Source: Thermoplasmata archaeon (lineage in GTDB: Archaea > Thermoplasmatota > Thermoplasmata > Methanomassiliicoccales > Methanomethylophilaceae). From it: a stretch of 49,869 nt of DNA. The notes beneath the pieces are model-generated. The model was not told where the DNA came from, ran no database searches, and worked only from the letters and a program-made list of their open reading frames with translations. Shown one piece after another: positions 1-9,300 of the stretch (the stretch's first letter is position 1; every line of letters starts with the position of its first letter). The DNA lies in contig SUST01000012.1 in NCBI GenBank assembly GCA_015063285.1, positions 1 to 49,869 of the forward strand, in the 5' to 3' direction. The position numbers and the translations under genes are program-made.

Positions 1-666
1 ATCGACCATGGAAAATCTTACATGGATCTTTCAGAGGAAGAGAAGAGGAAACTCTCCTCACTGATAGCGATAAAGCTCACCGAACAGGGAATGCTCGAAC
101 AGTCAATGAATGAGATTGCCCGCGCTAGATACTTCCTGAAAGGATTCAACATGGATGCGGAATACCTGTCATCCGTCCTCAACAGCTGCGGCCGTTCAGG
201 ATTCGGAGGGATCGGGATATCGGCAGGAATGGGCGACGCGAAGAGCATCGAGATGGGTGCAAAGCTCATGCATGAATCGGACAGAGACGTAGTCATCAAC
301 ATGGTGGAGCTGGACAGCAAGGGGTTGAATCAGAGGAAGCACTTCCAATGGTTCGACAGTTCTGATTCTGGTTTCACCGGAATGCTCTGCGGTATCGCCA
401 TGCAATGCATAGGAGATCCGAACAAGCCTACTATCGGAATGAATCGGTCAAAGGAACCCGTGAACCTGTCGTCCAGAGGCATGTGGATACAGCTTGACAG
501 AGGCATCGATCTGGCAGTCGCCATGAGGGAAGCATGCAACGCAGCAGGCGGGGACGGCGGCGGACACCGTATAGCTGCCGGAGGATCTGTTCCTTCGGAG
601 AACGTCGAATTATTCCTGGAAAAACTAGATGAGATCCTGGAGAGGCAGCTCAGCTCCTCCATGTGA
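1..666 (+). CDS. DHH/DHHA1 family phosphoesterase, RecJ-like (3' part)
   Basis: The reading frame is open from base 1, so this is the C-terminal ~221 residues of a longer protein. It ends with the motif GGDGGGHRIAAGG, the nucleotide-binding GGGHxxAAG signature of a DHHA1 domain. In archaea such proteins are RecJ-like single-strand nucleases or nano-RNases, some of which bind GINS in the replisome. The catalytic DHH half lies outside the window, so the subfamily cannot be told. The stop (TGA) overlaps the 3' end of the convergent kae1 gene by 17 bases. An internal ATG at base 22 is not the start, because the frame is open upstream of it with sensible coding. Confidence 0.8.
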   Translation: MDHGKSYMDLSEEEKRKLSSLIAIKLTEQGMLEQSMNEIARARYFLKGFNMDAEYLSSVLNSCGRSGFGGIGISAGMGDAKSIEMGAKLMHESDRDVVINMVELDSKGLNQRKHFQWFDSSDSGFTGMLCGIAMQCIGDPNKPTIGMNRSKEPVNLSSRGMWIQLDRGIDLAVAMREACNAAGGDGGGHRIAAGGSVPSENVELFLEKLDEILERQLSSSM

Positions 667-1633
667 CCTCGACCTCATCGGTCCTGAACCTTTGATTGAT
701 CTCAGTGTCTGCGATATCCATTCTGACACCGGATTCATACATCTCGCTTCCGAGCCATGCGATCATCGCACCGTTATCCATACAGAATCTGCGGTCCGGA
801 CAATACATCTCTGCACCGCGGGCCTCGGCCATCTCCCTGACCATCTCCCTCAGACGCATGTTCTGGGCTACACCTCCCCCGAGAAGGACCTCATCCTTGC
901 CTATATGGGCCATAGCCCTTTCGGTGACTTCTGTGAGCATTGCATATGCCGTCTCTTGTACGGACAATGCTATGTCTTCAAGAGGAACGCCCTTCTTCTG
1001 CAGCGCCAAGGCCGCTGTCATCAAGCCGGAGAATGCAACATCCATGCCTTTCACGGAATATGGCAGCTCATGGTATTCCTTGCCTTCCTTGGCCAGTTTC
1101 TCGAAGATCGGCCCCGCGTAGAATCCCATGCCAAGATCCCTTCCGAGCTTATCGAGCATATTGCCGATACCGATATCCTGTGTCTCGCCGAATATCCTGT
1201 AACGGCCTTCGGCGAACGCGATGACCTGCGTGTTTCCTCCGGATGCATAAAGCAGTGCAGGATCCTCGCAACCGCACAAAGCACGTCCGATCTCCACATG
1301 GGCGACACAATGATTCACTCCGACGATAGGGATACCCATGGTGCATGAAAATGCCCTTGCTGCCGTAGCTGCGACACGAAGGCACGGACCTAATCCCGGA
1401 CCCATGGAGAAGGATATCACATCGATGTCTTTGGGTTTCAGTCCCGAGACGTCAAAGGCCTGCTGCATTATCCTGGAAACCACATCTACATGGTGGTTCG
1501 CAGCTTCCCTGGGATGCAGACCTCCGTTCTTGGGCTTGAACATGTCCAGCTCGTTGGCCAGAACATTGTGATCGGAATCCACGATCCCGACCCCAAGAGT
1601 GTGTGCAGTACCCTCGATACCTAGTGTGATCAT
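650..1633 (-). CDS. kae1: Kae1, tRNA N6-threonylcarbamoyladenosine synthase subunit
   Basis: This 327-residue ASKHA-fold protein is the catalytic subunit of the KEOPS complex. With TsaC/Sua5-made threonylcarbamoyl-AMP it makes t6A37 on tRNAs that read ANN codons. Visible motifs are the N-terminal GIEGTAHTLGVGI, the metal-binding pair in NHCVAHVEIGR, the glycine-rich SGGNTQV and the C-terminal GGGVAQN plus DNGAMIAW. The length is that of stand-alone Kae1; there is no fused Bud32 kinase as found in some euryarchaea. It is transcribed divergently from tRNA-Val, and a TATA-like element between them could serve both. The 3' end overlaps the upstream DHH gene tail-to-tail. Confidence 0.96.
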   Translation of the reverse strand: MITLGIEGTAHTLGVGIVDSDHNVLANELDMFKPKNGGLHPREAANHHVDVVSRIMQQAFDVSGLKPKDIDVISFSMGPGLGPCLRVAATAARAFSCTMGIPIVGVNHCVAHVEIGRALCGCEDPALLYASGGNTQVIAFAEGRYRIFGETQDIGIGNMLDKLGRDLGMGFYAGPIFEKLAKEGKEYHELPYSVKGMDVAFSGLMTAALALQKKGVPLEDIALSVQETAYAMLTEVTERAMAHIGKDEVLLGGGVAQNMRLREMVREMAEARGAEMYCPDRRFCMDNGAMIAWLGSEMYESGVRMDIADTEINQRFRTDEVEVTWRS

Positions 1634-1661
1634 CGCCTGTCAATCCTGCTGTGGCTAAAAA

Positions 1662-1670
1662 AGTTTATGT
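1662..1670. promoter_or_regulatory. TATA-like element shared by tRNA-Val and kae1
   Basis: The sequence AGTTTATGT is centred about 29 bases upstream of the tRNA-Val 5' end and about 34 bases upstream of the kae1 start on the other strand. It is the only AT-rich block in the short divergent gap. Promoter function is inferred from spacing. Confidence 0.45.
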
Positions 1671-1695
1671 ACTGTCAGTATATCGTCCACACATC

Positions 1696-1771
1696 GGACC
1701 CGTGGTCTAGGGGTTATGACGTCGCATTGACATTGCGGAGGTCGCCGGTTCAAATCCGGCCGGGTCCACCA
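1696..1771 (+). tRNA. tRNA-Val(GAC)
   Basis: A full cloverleaf can be drawn. The acceptor GGACCCG pairs with CGGGTCC, the anticodon stem TCGCA pairs with TGCGG, the loop TTGACAT has U33 and anticodon GAC, and the T stem GCCGG/CCGGC carries TTCAAAT. The discriminator is A and a CCA end is encoded (1769-1771). There is no intron. Confidence 0.95.
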
Positions 1772-2097
1772 TGTTTCTCTTAAATTCTCATCTGTTCACA
1801 GGACTATGCAAATGTCCAGCTGCACGTATCATCCAAGAATTTTGGGAAAAATACAATAGTCATAATTTATTGACTAATTATTGATGATATCATCAGACAT
1901 TCTACGAATAACGCTAATAAATTGACATTATTTTGATAATTCGCAGTAAAACTAACGTTATTATCAGTAATCCATTGACTTTGTACGAATTCCGATTATG
2001 TTCAGAAATCATTATATTATATTCGGATGGTGAGGAACGCATAGATTGACAGCTAGAAAACGCTGTGAAATCGAATTAAAGATATGAAGGGGAACAA
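1772..2097 (+). promoter_or_regulatory. AT-rich intergenic region and promoter of the alanine symporter gene
   Basis: This 326-base stretch has no gene I can support. It is much more AT-rich than its surroundings. It holds a perfect 12-base palindrome, GATGATATCATC, at 1883-1894. A likely TATA box, ATTATATTAT, lies at 2011-2020, giving a leader of about 55 bases. A purine-rich AAGGGG sits just before the ATG at 2098. The inverted repeats could bind a regulator, but none is identifiable. Confidence 0.5.
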
Positions 2098-3516
2098 ATG
2101 AGTTTCAGTGATCTTCTGAACGATATATTCAGTCCTTTGAATGAATATATCTGGTATATCGCCTTCGTCTGTCTCATCGGTCTTGGTCTGTACTTCCTTG
2201 TCAGGCTCAAGTTCATGCAGGTCGTTCACATAAAGGAGAACGCAACACTTGCAGTTACCGGTGTCAACGACAAGACGGACGGCAAGAAATTGTCTTCGTT
2301 CGAAGCATTCTGTCTGGGAATGGGTGCGCGTATCGGTGTAGGTAACATCGCCGGAGTCGCTACCGCTATCGCTACTGGAGGACCCGGAGCGGTCTTCTGG
2401 ATGTGGATCTTCGCACTGATCGGTGCAGGAACCAGTTTCATGGAATCCACAGCAGCCCAGATCTACAAAGAGAAGAAGTCAGACGGCAGTTACTACGGAG
2501 GACCCGCATACTACGCAACCAAAGGTCTGAAGAAGAGATGGCTCGGGGTCGTCCTGGCCATCCTGATCACGGTCACTTTCGGTATCGGATTCGTCGGTGT
2601 CCAGGCAAGCAACTCCTCTGCAGCTATCGTCGAGGCATTCAATGTCGACTCCCACATCGTAGGATTCGTCATCGCACTGATCGCCGGACTCGTAATCTTC
2701 AGCGGAACAAAGATCGTCGGAAGGTTCTCAGCGAAGATCGTTCCCGCAATGGCGGTTTTCTGGATTATCTTCACAATCGCAATCATCGTCATGAACTTCG
2801 GCAACGTCGGCAACGCATTCGCCATGATCTTCCAGTATGCCTTCTCCGCACCCGCACTGCTCGGTGGTGGAATCGGTACCATCATCATGGTCGGACTGAA
2901 GAGAGGAGTCTTCTCGAACGAGGCGGGTCTGGGATCCATCGCGAACCTCGCAGGTACCGCAGACACCACCCACCCCGTCAAGCAGGGACTCATCCAGTCC
3001 TTCGGAGTTATCGTCGACACCGTTATCGTCTGTACCTTCACCGCAATAGCGGTCCTGTCCTTCGGTAACTGGGAAGAGGTCATGGCATTGGGACTCAGGG
3101 GAGCACCTCTCGTTCAGGAGGTCGCATCCCAGGCTCTCGGAACATGGGCACCCACGCTCATCGCCATGTTCCTGTTCGTGTTCGCATTCACCAGTATGCT
3201 CGGATACTACACCATGTCCGAGGCAAACCTGAGGTTCGTCAAGGATCACAACACCGTCGTGTTCGTACTCCGTGTCGTCGTCGTACTGGTAGCCTTCGCA
3301 TCCTGTACCATCAGCACCGCGCTGATGGATCTGATTTCGGATACATTTATGGCAGCCATGGGAGCGGTCAACGTGATCGTGGTCGCTCTGCTGGCAAAAC
3401 CTGTCATGGAAGCATATAGGGATTACAGGAAACAGCAGAAGGAAGGCATCAAAGAACCGATCTTCCACAAATCAGCCCTCTCGGACTCCGATGGAGTCAC
3501 AGAGTGGGAAGACTGA
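2098..3516 (+). CDS. agcS: Sodium:alanine symporter (AGCS family)
   Basis: A 472-residue polytopic inner-membrane protein that couples uptake of alanine, or a related small amino acid such as glycine, to Na+. The family signature GVGNIAGVATAIATGGPG lies near residues 80-97 and is followed by GAVFWMW. A second hallmark, NEAGLGSIANLAGTADT, is near residue 275. About ten hydrophobic helices run through the protein and length is normal for the family. It stands alone between tRNA-Val and the convergent proline operon, with its own AT-rich promoter and a strong terminator. Substrate preference cannot be read from the sequence. Confidence 0.93.
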   Translation: MSFSDLLNDIFSPLNEYIWYIAFVCLIGLGLYFLVRLKFMQVVHIKENATLAVTGVNDKTDGKKLSSFEAFCLGMGARIGVGNIAGVATAIATGGPGAVFWMWIFALIGAGTSFMESTAAQIYKEKKSDGSYYGGPAYYATKGLKKRWLGVVLAILITVTFGIGFVGVQASNSSAAIVEAFNVDSHIVGFVIALIAGLVIFSGTKIVGRFSAKIVPAMAVFWIIFTIAIIVMNFGNVGNAFAMIFQYAFSAPALLGGGIGTIIMVGLKRGVFSNEAGLGSIANLAGTADTTHPVKQGLIQSFGVIVDTVIVCTFTAIAVLSFGNWEEVMALGLRGAPLVQEVASQALGTWAPTLIAMFLFVFAFTSMLGYYTMSEANLRFVKDHNTVVFVLRVVVVLVAFASCTISTALMDLISDTFMAAMGAVNVIVVALLAKPVMEAYRDYRKQQKEGIKEPIFHKSALSDSDGVTEWED

Positions 3517-3528
3517 TAAAATCAATTA

Positions 3529-3562
3529 CGGGGGGAGACCCCCGGTTATTTTTTTCTTTTTA
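3529..3562 (+). terminator. Hairpin plus T-run after agcS
   Basis: The stem CGGGGG (3529-3534) pairs with CCCCCG (3539-3544) around a GAGA loop. A T-rich tract (3547-3562) follows at once. On the minus strand it also lies directly beyond the proB stop, but there the T-run would precede the hairpin. Confidence 0.75.
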
Positions 3563-3569
3563 TCTCGGA

Positions 3570-4679
3570 TCACATCACGACTAGATTCTCGGAGAGTATG
3601 GCTTCCTTGTGGTCCTTACGGCCCAATGCCTTCTCCAATTCATCAGTGTGCTTACCTGCGATTACAGAGAGCTCTTTGGAATCGTAACCCGATATCCCCT
3701 TAGCAATCCTGTTTCCTTCGCAGATTATGTCGACGACCTCGCCCTTCCCGAACGTGCCTTCGACTGCCCTTATTCCTACTGGGAGCAGGGATTTGTGATC
3801 CAGGACAGCCTTCTCGGCACCCTCATCTATGACTATCCTTCCAGAGGCATGAGCGGATTTGATCCATCTGCGCTTCTTGGAGATCTCGTTATCGGAAACG
3901 AATATGGTACCGATGTCGTCGCCTGTGGCTGCTCTGTAGACCGCATCGGGTTCCTTGCTGGAGGCGATTATCATGCTGCAGCCTGCATCCTTGCATATTG
4001 CTGCCGCATCGAGTTTCGTCCTCATGCCGCCAGTTCCCAATCCGGTGCTGCTGTCCCCTGCCATGGAACGGACGGAATCAACATCATGGACCTCCGGTAC
4101 GAGCTTGGCATCCGGATTCTTAGTGGGATCTGAATCGTAGAGGCCGGCCACATCGGAAAGGATCACCAGAAGGTCTGCATCCGTCCTGCTTGCCACTATC
4201 GCGGAAAGCGTATCATTGTCACCGAACTTGATCTCCGTGATGCATACCGCATCGTTCTCGTTGAAGATCGGCACCACGCCGTTGTCGAGGAGTGAATTGA
4301 TAGTATTGTTGAGGTTGATGGCGCTCTCTCTGTCAGAGTACGTATCCAATGACATCAGGATCTGGCCTACGATCATGCCCTGCCTCTGGAAACTATCCGC
4401 CCACCTCTGCATCAGGATGCTCTGGCCCACTGAAGCGGCAGCCTGTCTGATCGGGATATCGTTGGGATTGGCGTTGACCTTCATCGCCCTGAGTCCGACA
4501 CCGATAGCACCGGAAGTGACTATCAGAACCTCCTTGCCCTCATCCTTCAGGGCCCTGACCTGCTCGGCCACGGAATCCATGAAATCGATGGATATGGTCC
4601 TCCTACCCTGCATCAGGGATGTGGTACCGATCTTGATGACGACACGATCGACGGTTCCGAGAGTCTCCTTCCTTGTCAT
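3570..4679 (-). CDS. proB: Glutamate 5-kinase with PUA domain
   Basis: ProB phosphorylates glutamate to gamma-glutamyl phosphate, the first step of proline synthesis. The 369-residue protein has an N-terminal amino-acid-kinase domain (KIGTTSL at the start, TSGAIGVG near residue 55, NENDAV near 142, GTGGMRTK near 218). A C-terminal PUA domain from about residue 280 contains GIRAVEGTFGKGEVVDI. This two-domain form is typical of proline-feedback-regulated enzymes. It starts 4 bases after the proA stop, so the two are almost certainly one transcript. Confidence 0.96.
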   Translation of the reverse strand: MTRKETLGTVDRVVIKIGTTSLMQGRRTISIDFMDSVAEQVRALKDEGKEVLIVTSGAIGVGLRAMKVNANPNDIPIRQAAASVGQSILMQRWADSFQRQGMIVGQILMSLDTYSDRESAINLNNTINSLLDNGVVPIFNENDAVCITEIKFGDNDTLSAIVASRTDADLLVILSDVAGLYDSDPTKNPDAKLVPEVHDVDSVRSMAGDSSTGLGTGGMRTKLDAAAICKDAGCSMIIASSKEPDAVYRAATGDDIGTIFVSDNEISKKRRWIKSAHASGRIVIDEGAEKAVLDHKSLLPVGIRAVEGTFGKGEVVDIICEGNRIAKGISGYDSKELSVIAGKHTDELEKALGRKDHKEAILSENLVVM

Positions 4680-4683
4680 TACA

Positions 4684-5988
4684 TCACCTCAGCGGACATT
4701 CATTGTCAAGATGCCTGTGCGTGAATTGTTTTGCATCCTTTCCGACATAGTCCTTGACGACCTGGCCGTTTCCGATAAGGACGTACTTGTAAATCATCAG
4801 CCCTTCCATTCCCATAGGGCCGCGGGCGTGTATCTTGTTGGTGCTGATTCCTACCTCCGCACCCTTGCCGAACCTGTATCCGTCGGCGAAACGGGTGGAA
4901 GCGTTGACGAACACATCTGCCGAATCCACCATCTTCGCGAACACTGCCGCTTTGGCCATGTTGTTGGTGATGATGGCATCCGTGTGATGCGAACTGTGAG
5001 TGTTGATGAAATCTATGGCCTCCTGAAGCGAATCGACTACCTTGACAGAAACTATGAGATCTCCGTACTCTGCATACCAATCCTCTTCGGTGGCAGGCTT
5101 GGCATCCTTTATGACTTGGAGCGTACGCTCGTCCCCCCTGACCTCCACCTTGTTGTACTGGAATGAGGAACCGAGCTTGACCAGGAATTCATCCGCAATC
5201 TTGGAATCCACGAGGATGGTCTCCACCGCATTGCACACCGCGGGATACTGGACCTTTGAATCTGTGGCTACCTCCACTGCAAGCTTCTGGTCGCATTCCG
5301 AATCGACATAGATATGACATATCCCTGCGGCGTGTCCCAGCACCGGGATCCTGGTGTTCTCCTGAACGTATCTGACGAAACTGTTGGAACCCCTTGGGAT
5401 GAGCAGATCGATGTATCCGTCCATGCTGAGGATCTCCTTGAAATCCTCCCTTGATTCCATGAGCACGAAGGCCGACTCGGGAACGCCCGAATCCACTGCC
5501 GATATGCGCAGGATGTCGAACAATGCTTTGATGGTGCGGTAAGCTTCGCTCCCGCCTTTGAATGCCACACAGTTGCCTGATTTCAGACAGAGGGACATGA
5601 TCTGCGGTACAACATCGGGACGTGATTCGAAAACGACACCGAGCATACCGACGGGACATCTGACCTGATACAGGACGAGGTCCTCGTCCAATTCTGTGGT
5701 GGAGATGGTCTCTCCAACAGGATCCTTAAGGGACTTGACACTCCTGATCCCTTTGACCATCTCATCGATCTTGGCATCGTCCACGACCATGCGTTTGTAC
5801 ATCGGCACAGGTATGGTGTCCTTTACCTCATCCAGATCCTTCTGGTTCTCTTCCAGGATGATCGAACGGTTCCTATCCAGCGCCATGGCCATGGCTTCCA
5901 AGGCCTTGTCCTTGACATCCGTGGATAGGACGGACATATCGACTGTGGCCGCCTTCGCCGCCTTGATACGATCAGTAATATCAGTCAT
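4684..5988 (-). CDS. proA: Gamma-glutamyl phosphate reductase
   Basis: ProA reduces gamma-glutamyl phosphate to glutamate-5-semialdehyde with NADPH. The 434-residue protein has the aldehyde-dehydrogenase-like fold, with GGSEAYRTIKAL near residue 145, the catalytic-cysteine region YPAVCNAVETIL and the family motif VFVNASTRFADGYRFG. I chose the ATG at 5988 over the longer frame from 6027. The TATA element at 6008-6018 lies 25 bases upstream of 5988, so a start at 6027 would fall outside the transcript; conserved sequence also begins with TDITDRIKAAK. It is the first gene of the proA-proB operon and is probably leaderless. Confidence 0.95.
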   Translation of the reverse strand: MTDITDRIKAAKAATVDMSVLSTDVKDKALEAMAMALDRNRSIILEENQKDLDEVKDTIPVPMYKRMVVDDAKIDEMVKGIRSVKSLKDPVGETISTTELDEDLVLYQVRCPVGMLGVVFESRPDVVPQIMSLCLKSGNCVAFKGGSEAYRTIKALFDILRISAVDSGVPESAFVLMESREDFKEILSMDGYIDLLIPRGSNSFVRYVQENTRIPVLGHAAGICHIYVDSECDQKLAVEVATDSKVQYPAVCNAVETILVDSKIADEFLVKLGSSFQYNKVEVRGDERTLQVIKDAKPATEEDWYAEYGDLIVSVKVVDSLQEAIDFINTHSSHHTDAIITNNMAKAAVFAKMVDSADVFVNASTRFADGYRFGKGAEVGISTNKIHARGPMGMEGLMIYKYVLIGNGQVVKDYVGKDAKQFTHRHLDNECPLR

Positions 5989-6007
5989 TAACTGGCGATA
6001 GACGAAG

Positions 6008-6018
6008 ATATTTAATAG
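6008..6018. promoter_or_regulatory. TATA element shared by proA and tRNA-Ser
   Basis: ATATTTAATAG is nearly symmetric. Its centre is about 25 bases from the proA ATG on the minus strand and about 29 bases from the tRNA-Ser 5' end on the plus strand. Both spacings are typical for archaeal TATA to start of transcription. Bidirectional use is an inference. Confidence 0.5.
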
Positions 6019-6041
6019 AGTAATCATGTCGGGAGACCCAA

Positions 6042-6127
6042 GCCGAGATAGCCAAGCCCGGTATGGCGGCGGTCTCGAAAACCGCTGGGCCTCGCCCTCG
6101 GGAGTTCGAATCTCTCTCTCGGCGCCA
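6042..6127 (+). tRNA. tRNA-Ser(CGA)
   Basis: The acceptor GCCGAGA pairs with TCTCGGC. The anticodon stem GCGGT/ACCGC encloses CTCGAAA, giving anticodon CGA. A long variable arm, GGGC-CTC-GCCC, marks the class II shape of serine tRNA. The T arm is GGGAG/CTCTC with loop TTCGAAT and one G-U pair. The discriminator G and a CCA end are encoded (to 6127). Confidence 0.95.
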
Positions 6128-6308
6128 TTTCTACCTTCATAAGATCCGCTCTATGAAGGCATGTTGAGGTCATACCAACACGCTGGTCACTAAGCTCAAT
6201 AATCGATGACAAATGTGTACTTACACTGTAATCGGGATCACCGATATGTGATCACAATCGCACCATCAAGACTTCGGTCCGTCACAGGCCCCATACTGAG
6301 AATAATGT

Positions 6309-6365
6309 GGACCTCCCGTATCCCGGGAGGTCCAATGAGTTTGAGACCCGTGCATGATGCACGGG
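6309..6365 (-). terminator. Two tandem hairpins after the giant surface-protein gene
   Basis: Reading away from the giant gene's stop on the minus strand, the first hairpin has arms 6347-6354 and 6358-6365 (CCCGTGCA/TGCACGGG, 8 pairs). The second has arms 6309-6318 and 6324-6333 (GGACCTCCCG/CGGGAGGTCC, 10 pairs). There is no long T-run, so these may stabilise the 3' end as well as terminate. The remaining gap 6128-6308 holds nothing else I can support. Confidence 0.6.
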
Positions 6366-6374
6366 AAATCGTTT

Positions 6375-9300
6375 TCAGGCTCTCCTGACGTATACCACGG
6401 CAGCTACGATTATGATGGCCGCTATCGCACAGCCGACACCGATCAGAAGGGAGTTGTCGATGCCGTTCTCGGCCGCAGGCTCCTCAGTGACTTCCAAAAT
6501 AGCATAGACGGAGTGGTGGGTGGAATAGACGGTCATCTGCTTGGTATCAGCGTCATAAACGTATGACATCGCTTCCTTGTTACCGTTGTCATCCACGTAG
6601 AATGCACCGTAGTTGGTCCAGTTCCTGCTGTTTTCGAAGGTGAAGGTCATAGCGACGGTCCCCTCGATATCCGAGATGTACTCGTCACCTGCCATCGCCT
6701 TGACGGTGATGAACGTCGCATCGGCAACGACTGCCTTCTGGGCATCGTTGAGCTCGGATGCGTTGTCCTTCTCCATGCTCACGGTCACCTCTCCGGATGC
6801 TCTGGAGAACCTTCCGAGCGCATCGCTGTCGTACTTCAGGGATACTTCCTGCGAGACTACGTTGAGGGATGTGCTGTTGTCAGCAAGGATACGGAGTGCA
6901 TCCTGCGATACAGTGGCGGTTGCCGAATCGCCCGAGTTGACATTCAGGACCTTCGACGCGTCTCCTGAGATCTGCGCCATCTCCGCTACCTTGTTGGCGT
7001 ATTCCACAGCGTTCTCGATATCGGAAGCGGATAATACGGATTCTCCTGTAGCATAGTTGAGCGTGGTCTCGATGGTCTCGACCTTCTGGGAACCCTCGCC
7101 GGTCGTAGAAGCGACCGCGGTGACGGATTTCTCGGCAAGGCTCGTGGCCTCGACGGTTCCGGTCTTGGTCTCGTTTCCGTTCTGGTCGAGGGCTGTGACC
7201 GTCGTCTCCTTGATGGAATCGGTATCCGTCAGGGTTATGGTGTATTCGGTCTTGGTTGTGGACATCATATTGTCCTGTGCGTCTTTGATCACCTCTGTGA
7301 TCGCCGCGCTGATGGTAGTAACGTCCCCATTGGTCGTATTAACTAGGGTGGATTCGATCTCGTATTTGGTGACGGTTCCATCCGTTGCAGTCTCAGTTAC
7401 CATAGATGAAGTATTAACCTGCTTTCCACCGGAGATAATCTGAGTCGAGGTCTCTGATTCAGTGACCTTGACTGAGGACTTTTCTCCTTCGACGGTTGTC
7501 TCGGTAGTCGTAGTACTAACGGTGACCTCCCCTCCGGTTGTGGACATGGTAGATTCGGATTCGGTGATGACAGATACATCTCCGGATATCTCGGTAATCT
7601 TGGCCTTCTCCACCACAGTGCCGTCACCCACGGTGATCTCCTTCTCTGTGGAGATGGTAGACGTTGTATTTCCTGACGAATCCTTGACCTCCGAGGACTC
7701 GACAACCACACTGGTGTTACCTGTCGTGGTCGTAGTGGTCTTCGTCTCAATGGTCGATACGACATTACCTGATGCATCTTTGGATACCTCAGACGTGGTT
7801 GAATCCGCAATAGTGTTTCCCTGCTCGTCAGTCTTTTCAACTGTCGTGGTCTGTACCTCCGAAATGGATCCGTCGACATTGACAGTGGTGGATGATTCCT
7901 TCACATCCTTACTTCCATCCTCATTCACAGTCTCCTGTGTTGACGAGTGCGTCTTGGACCCTTCATCCGAAATCTTCGTATCCTCGTATTCGACCGGTGT
8001 CGGTTCTGGAGTGGGTTTAGGGGTTGGGGTTGGATCGGGAGTTGGCGTAGGTGTTGGAGTTGGGGTTGGGGTTGGATCGGGAGTTGGCGTAGGTGTTGGA
8101 GTTGGGGTTGGGGTTGGATCGGGAGTTGGCGTAGGTGTTGGAGTTGGAGTCACACGCTCCTTGCTGGTGAAGGTTGCAAGGTATGTCACATCACCAGAAA
8201 CGGGAACCAACGCAGGCGACCATCCTGAGAAACTGTATGTGTACCTGGCATCCGACTGCTTGGTAGGATTGTCTCCGTCATAAGACGGCACAGTTCCATA
8301 AGGTACACCTTCATCTGTCTCAAGGACGACGTCCCCATTCTTCCACACAACGGTGTAAGTGTTGATCTCAGTCTTCACTGAGATGCTGCAGTCCTCCTTC
8401 ACATTGGTGAAGTGATATGAGAATGATCCGTCCTGAGCTACATTAGTTATCGACTTATCACCATAACCGATGTTGTATGACACCAGATGATAGCCTGTCT
8501 TTGGAGTGAACACCATTTCCTTAGCATCAGAACCGGAACCTACGCTCTGACTTGCGTTGGTGACCGTACCGTTCGCATCGATAGATGCTGTGACCGAATA
8601 TGTCTGGATGATGCATATAGCTGAGATGGTAACATCTCCTGAAACCACCCCCTTCTCAATGGTTACCCTTCCATTCTCAAAACTATATCCGTCGCTGAGG
8701 ACCTTATCACCGATCTTCACAACGATGGATGCAGGGAGGACGCATCCCTCGTTCGGGGTGATTTCTTCACTGACGAATTCCTGAGCAATGTTAGCAACAG
8801 ATGCAGCAATGGATTGTCCATTTGTTATATCATAGGTCACAGTACGCTCAATAGCGCTGAATTCCACCTGGACCTCGACACTTTCTGAAGGCATCGTGAA
8901 CGTGTATGTGTTCGAGCCTTCAGTAACAACTACTGGTGAAAGATCTGATTTCTTAAACGCCTGGACATTCTTGATAGCAAATCCGTTCTCAGGGATTACC
9001 GTCAGGGTCACCGTTTCATCAGCTGCGATGCTACCCGTCATATCCACGGTCACATCCCCCCCGACTTCTGTCGAAACTGGGGAAACGATTGTATTGACTG
9101 ATACCGTATGTTCGTTCTCGGTGGCCGCAAAGACTGCGTGATATTCTACGTCTGACCAGACAGGAGTCAAATTAGGGTCAGGGTACCATCCGGAGAATGT
9201 GTATGTGTAATACTCATCTGCCTCCTTGGTCGGAGTGGAACCTCCATAATTCGGCTGCGTTCCTTCTTCAACCCATCTGTCTAACTCCAGGGTAGTGTTT

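Noticed and set aside
5989-6027. Longer N-terminus for ProA starting at 6027
   Set aside because: That start lies upstream of the likely TATA box and runs into tRNA-Ser promoter sequence; conserved ProA sequence begins after the ATG at 5988.
6375-6460. Sortase signal at the end of the giant surface protein
   Set aside because: There is no LPXTG-like motif before the C-terminal helix; a simple membrane anchor explains the sequence.
8018-8148. Possible CRISPR-like or VNTR array
   Set aside because: The 42-base units touch each other with no unique spacers and encode a TP-rich linker in frame with the giant surface protein. There are no cas genes.
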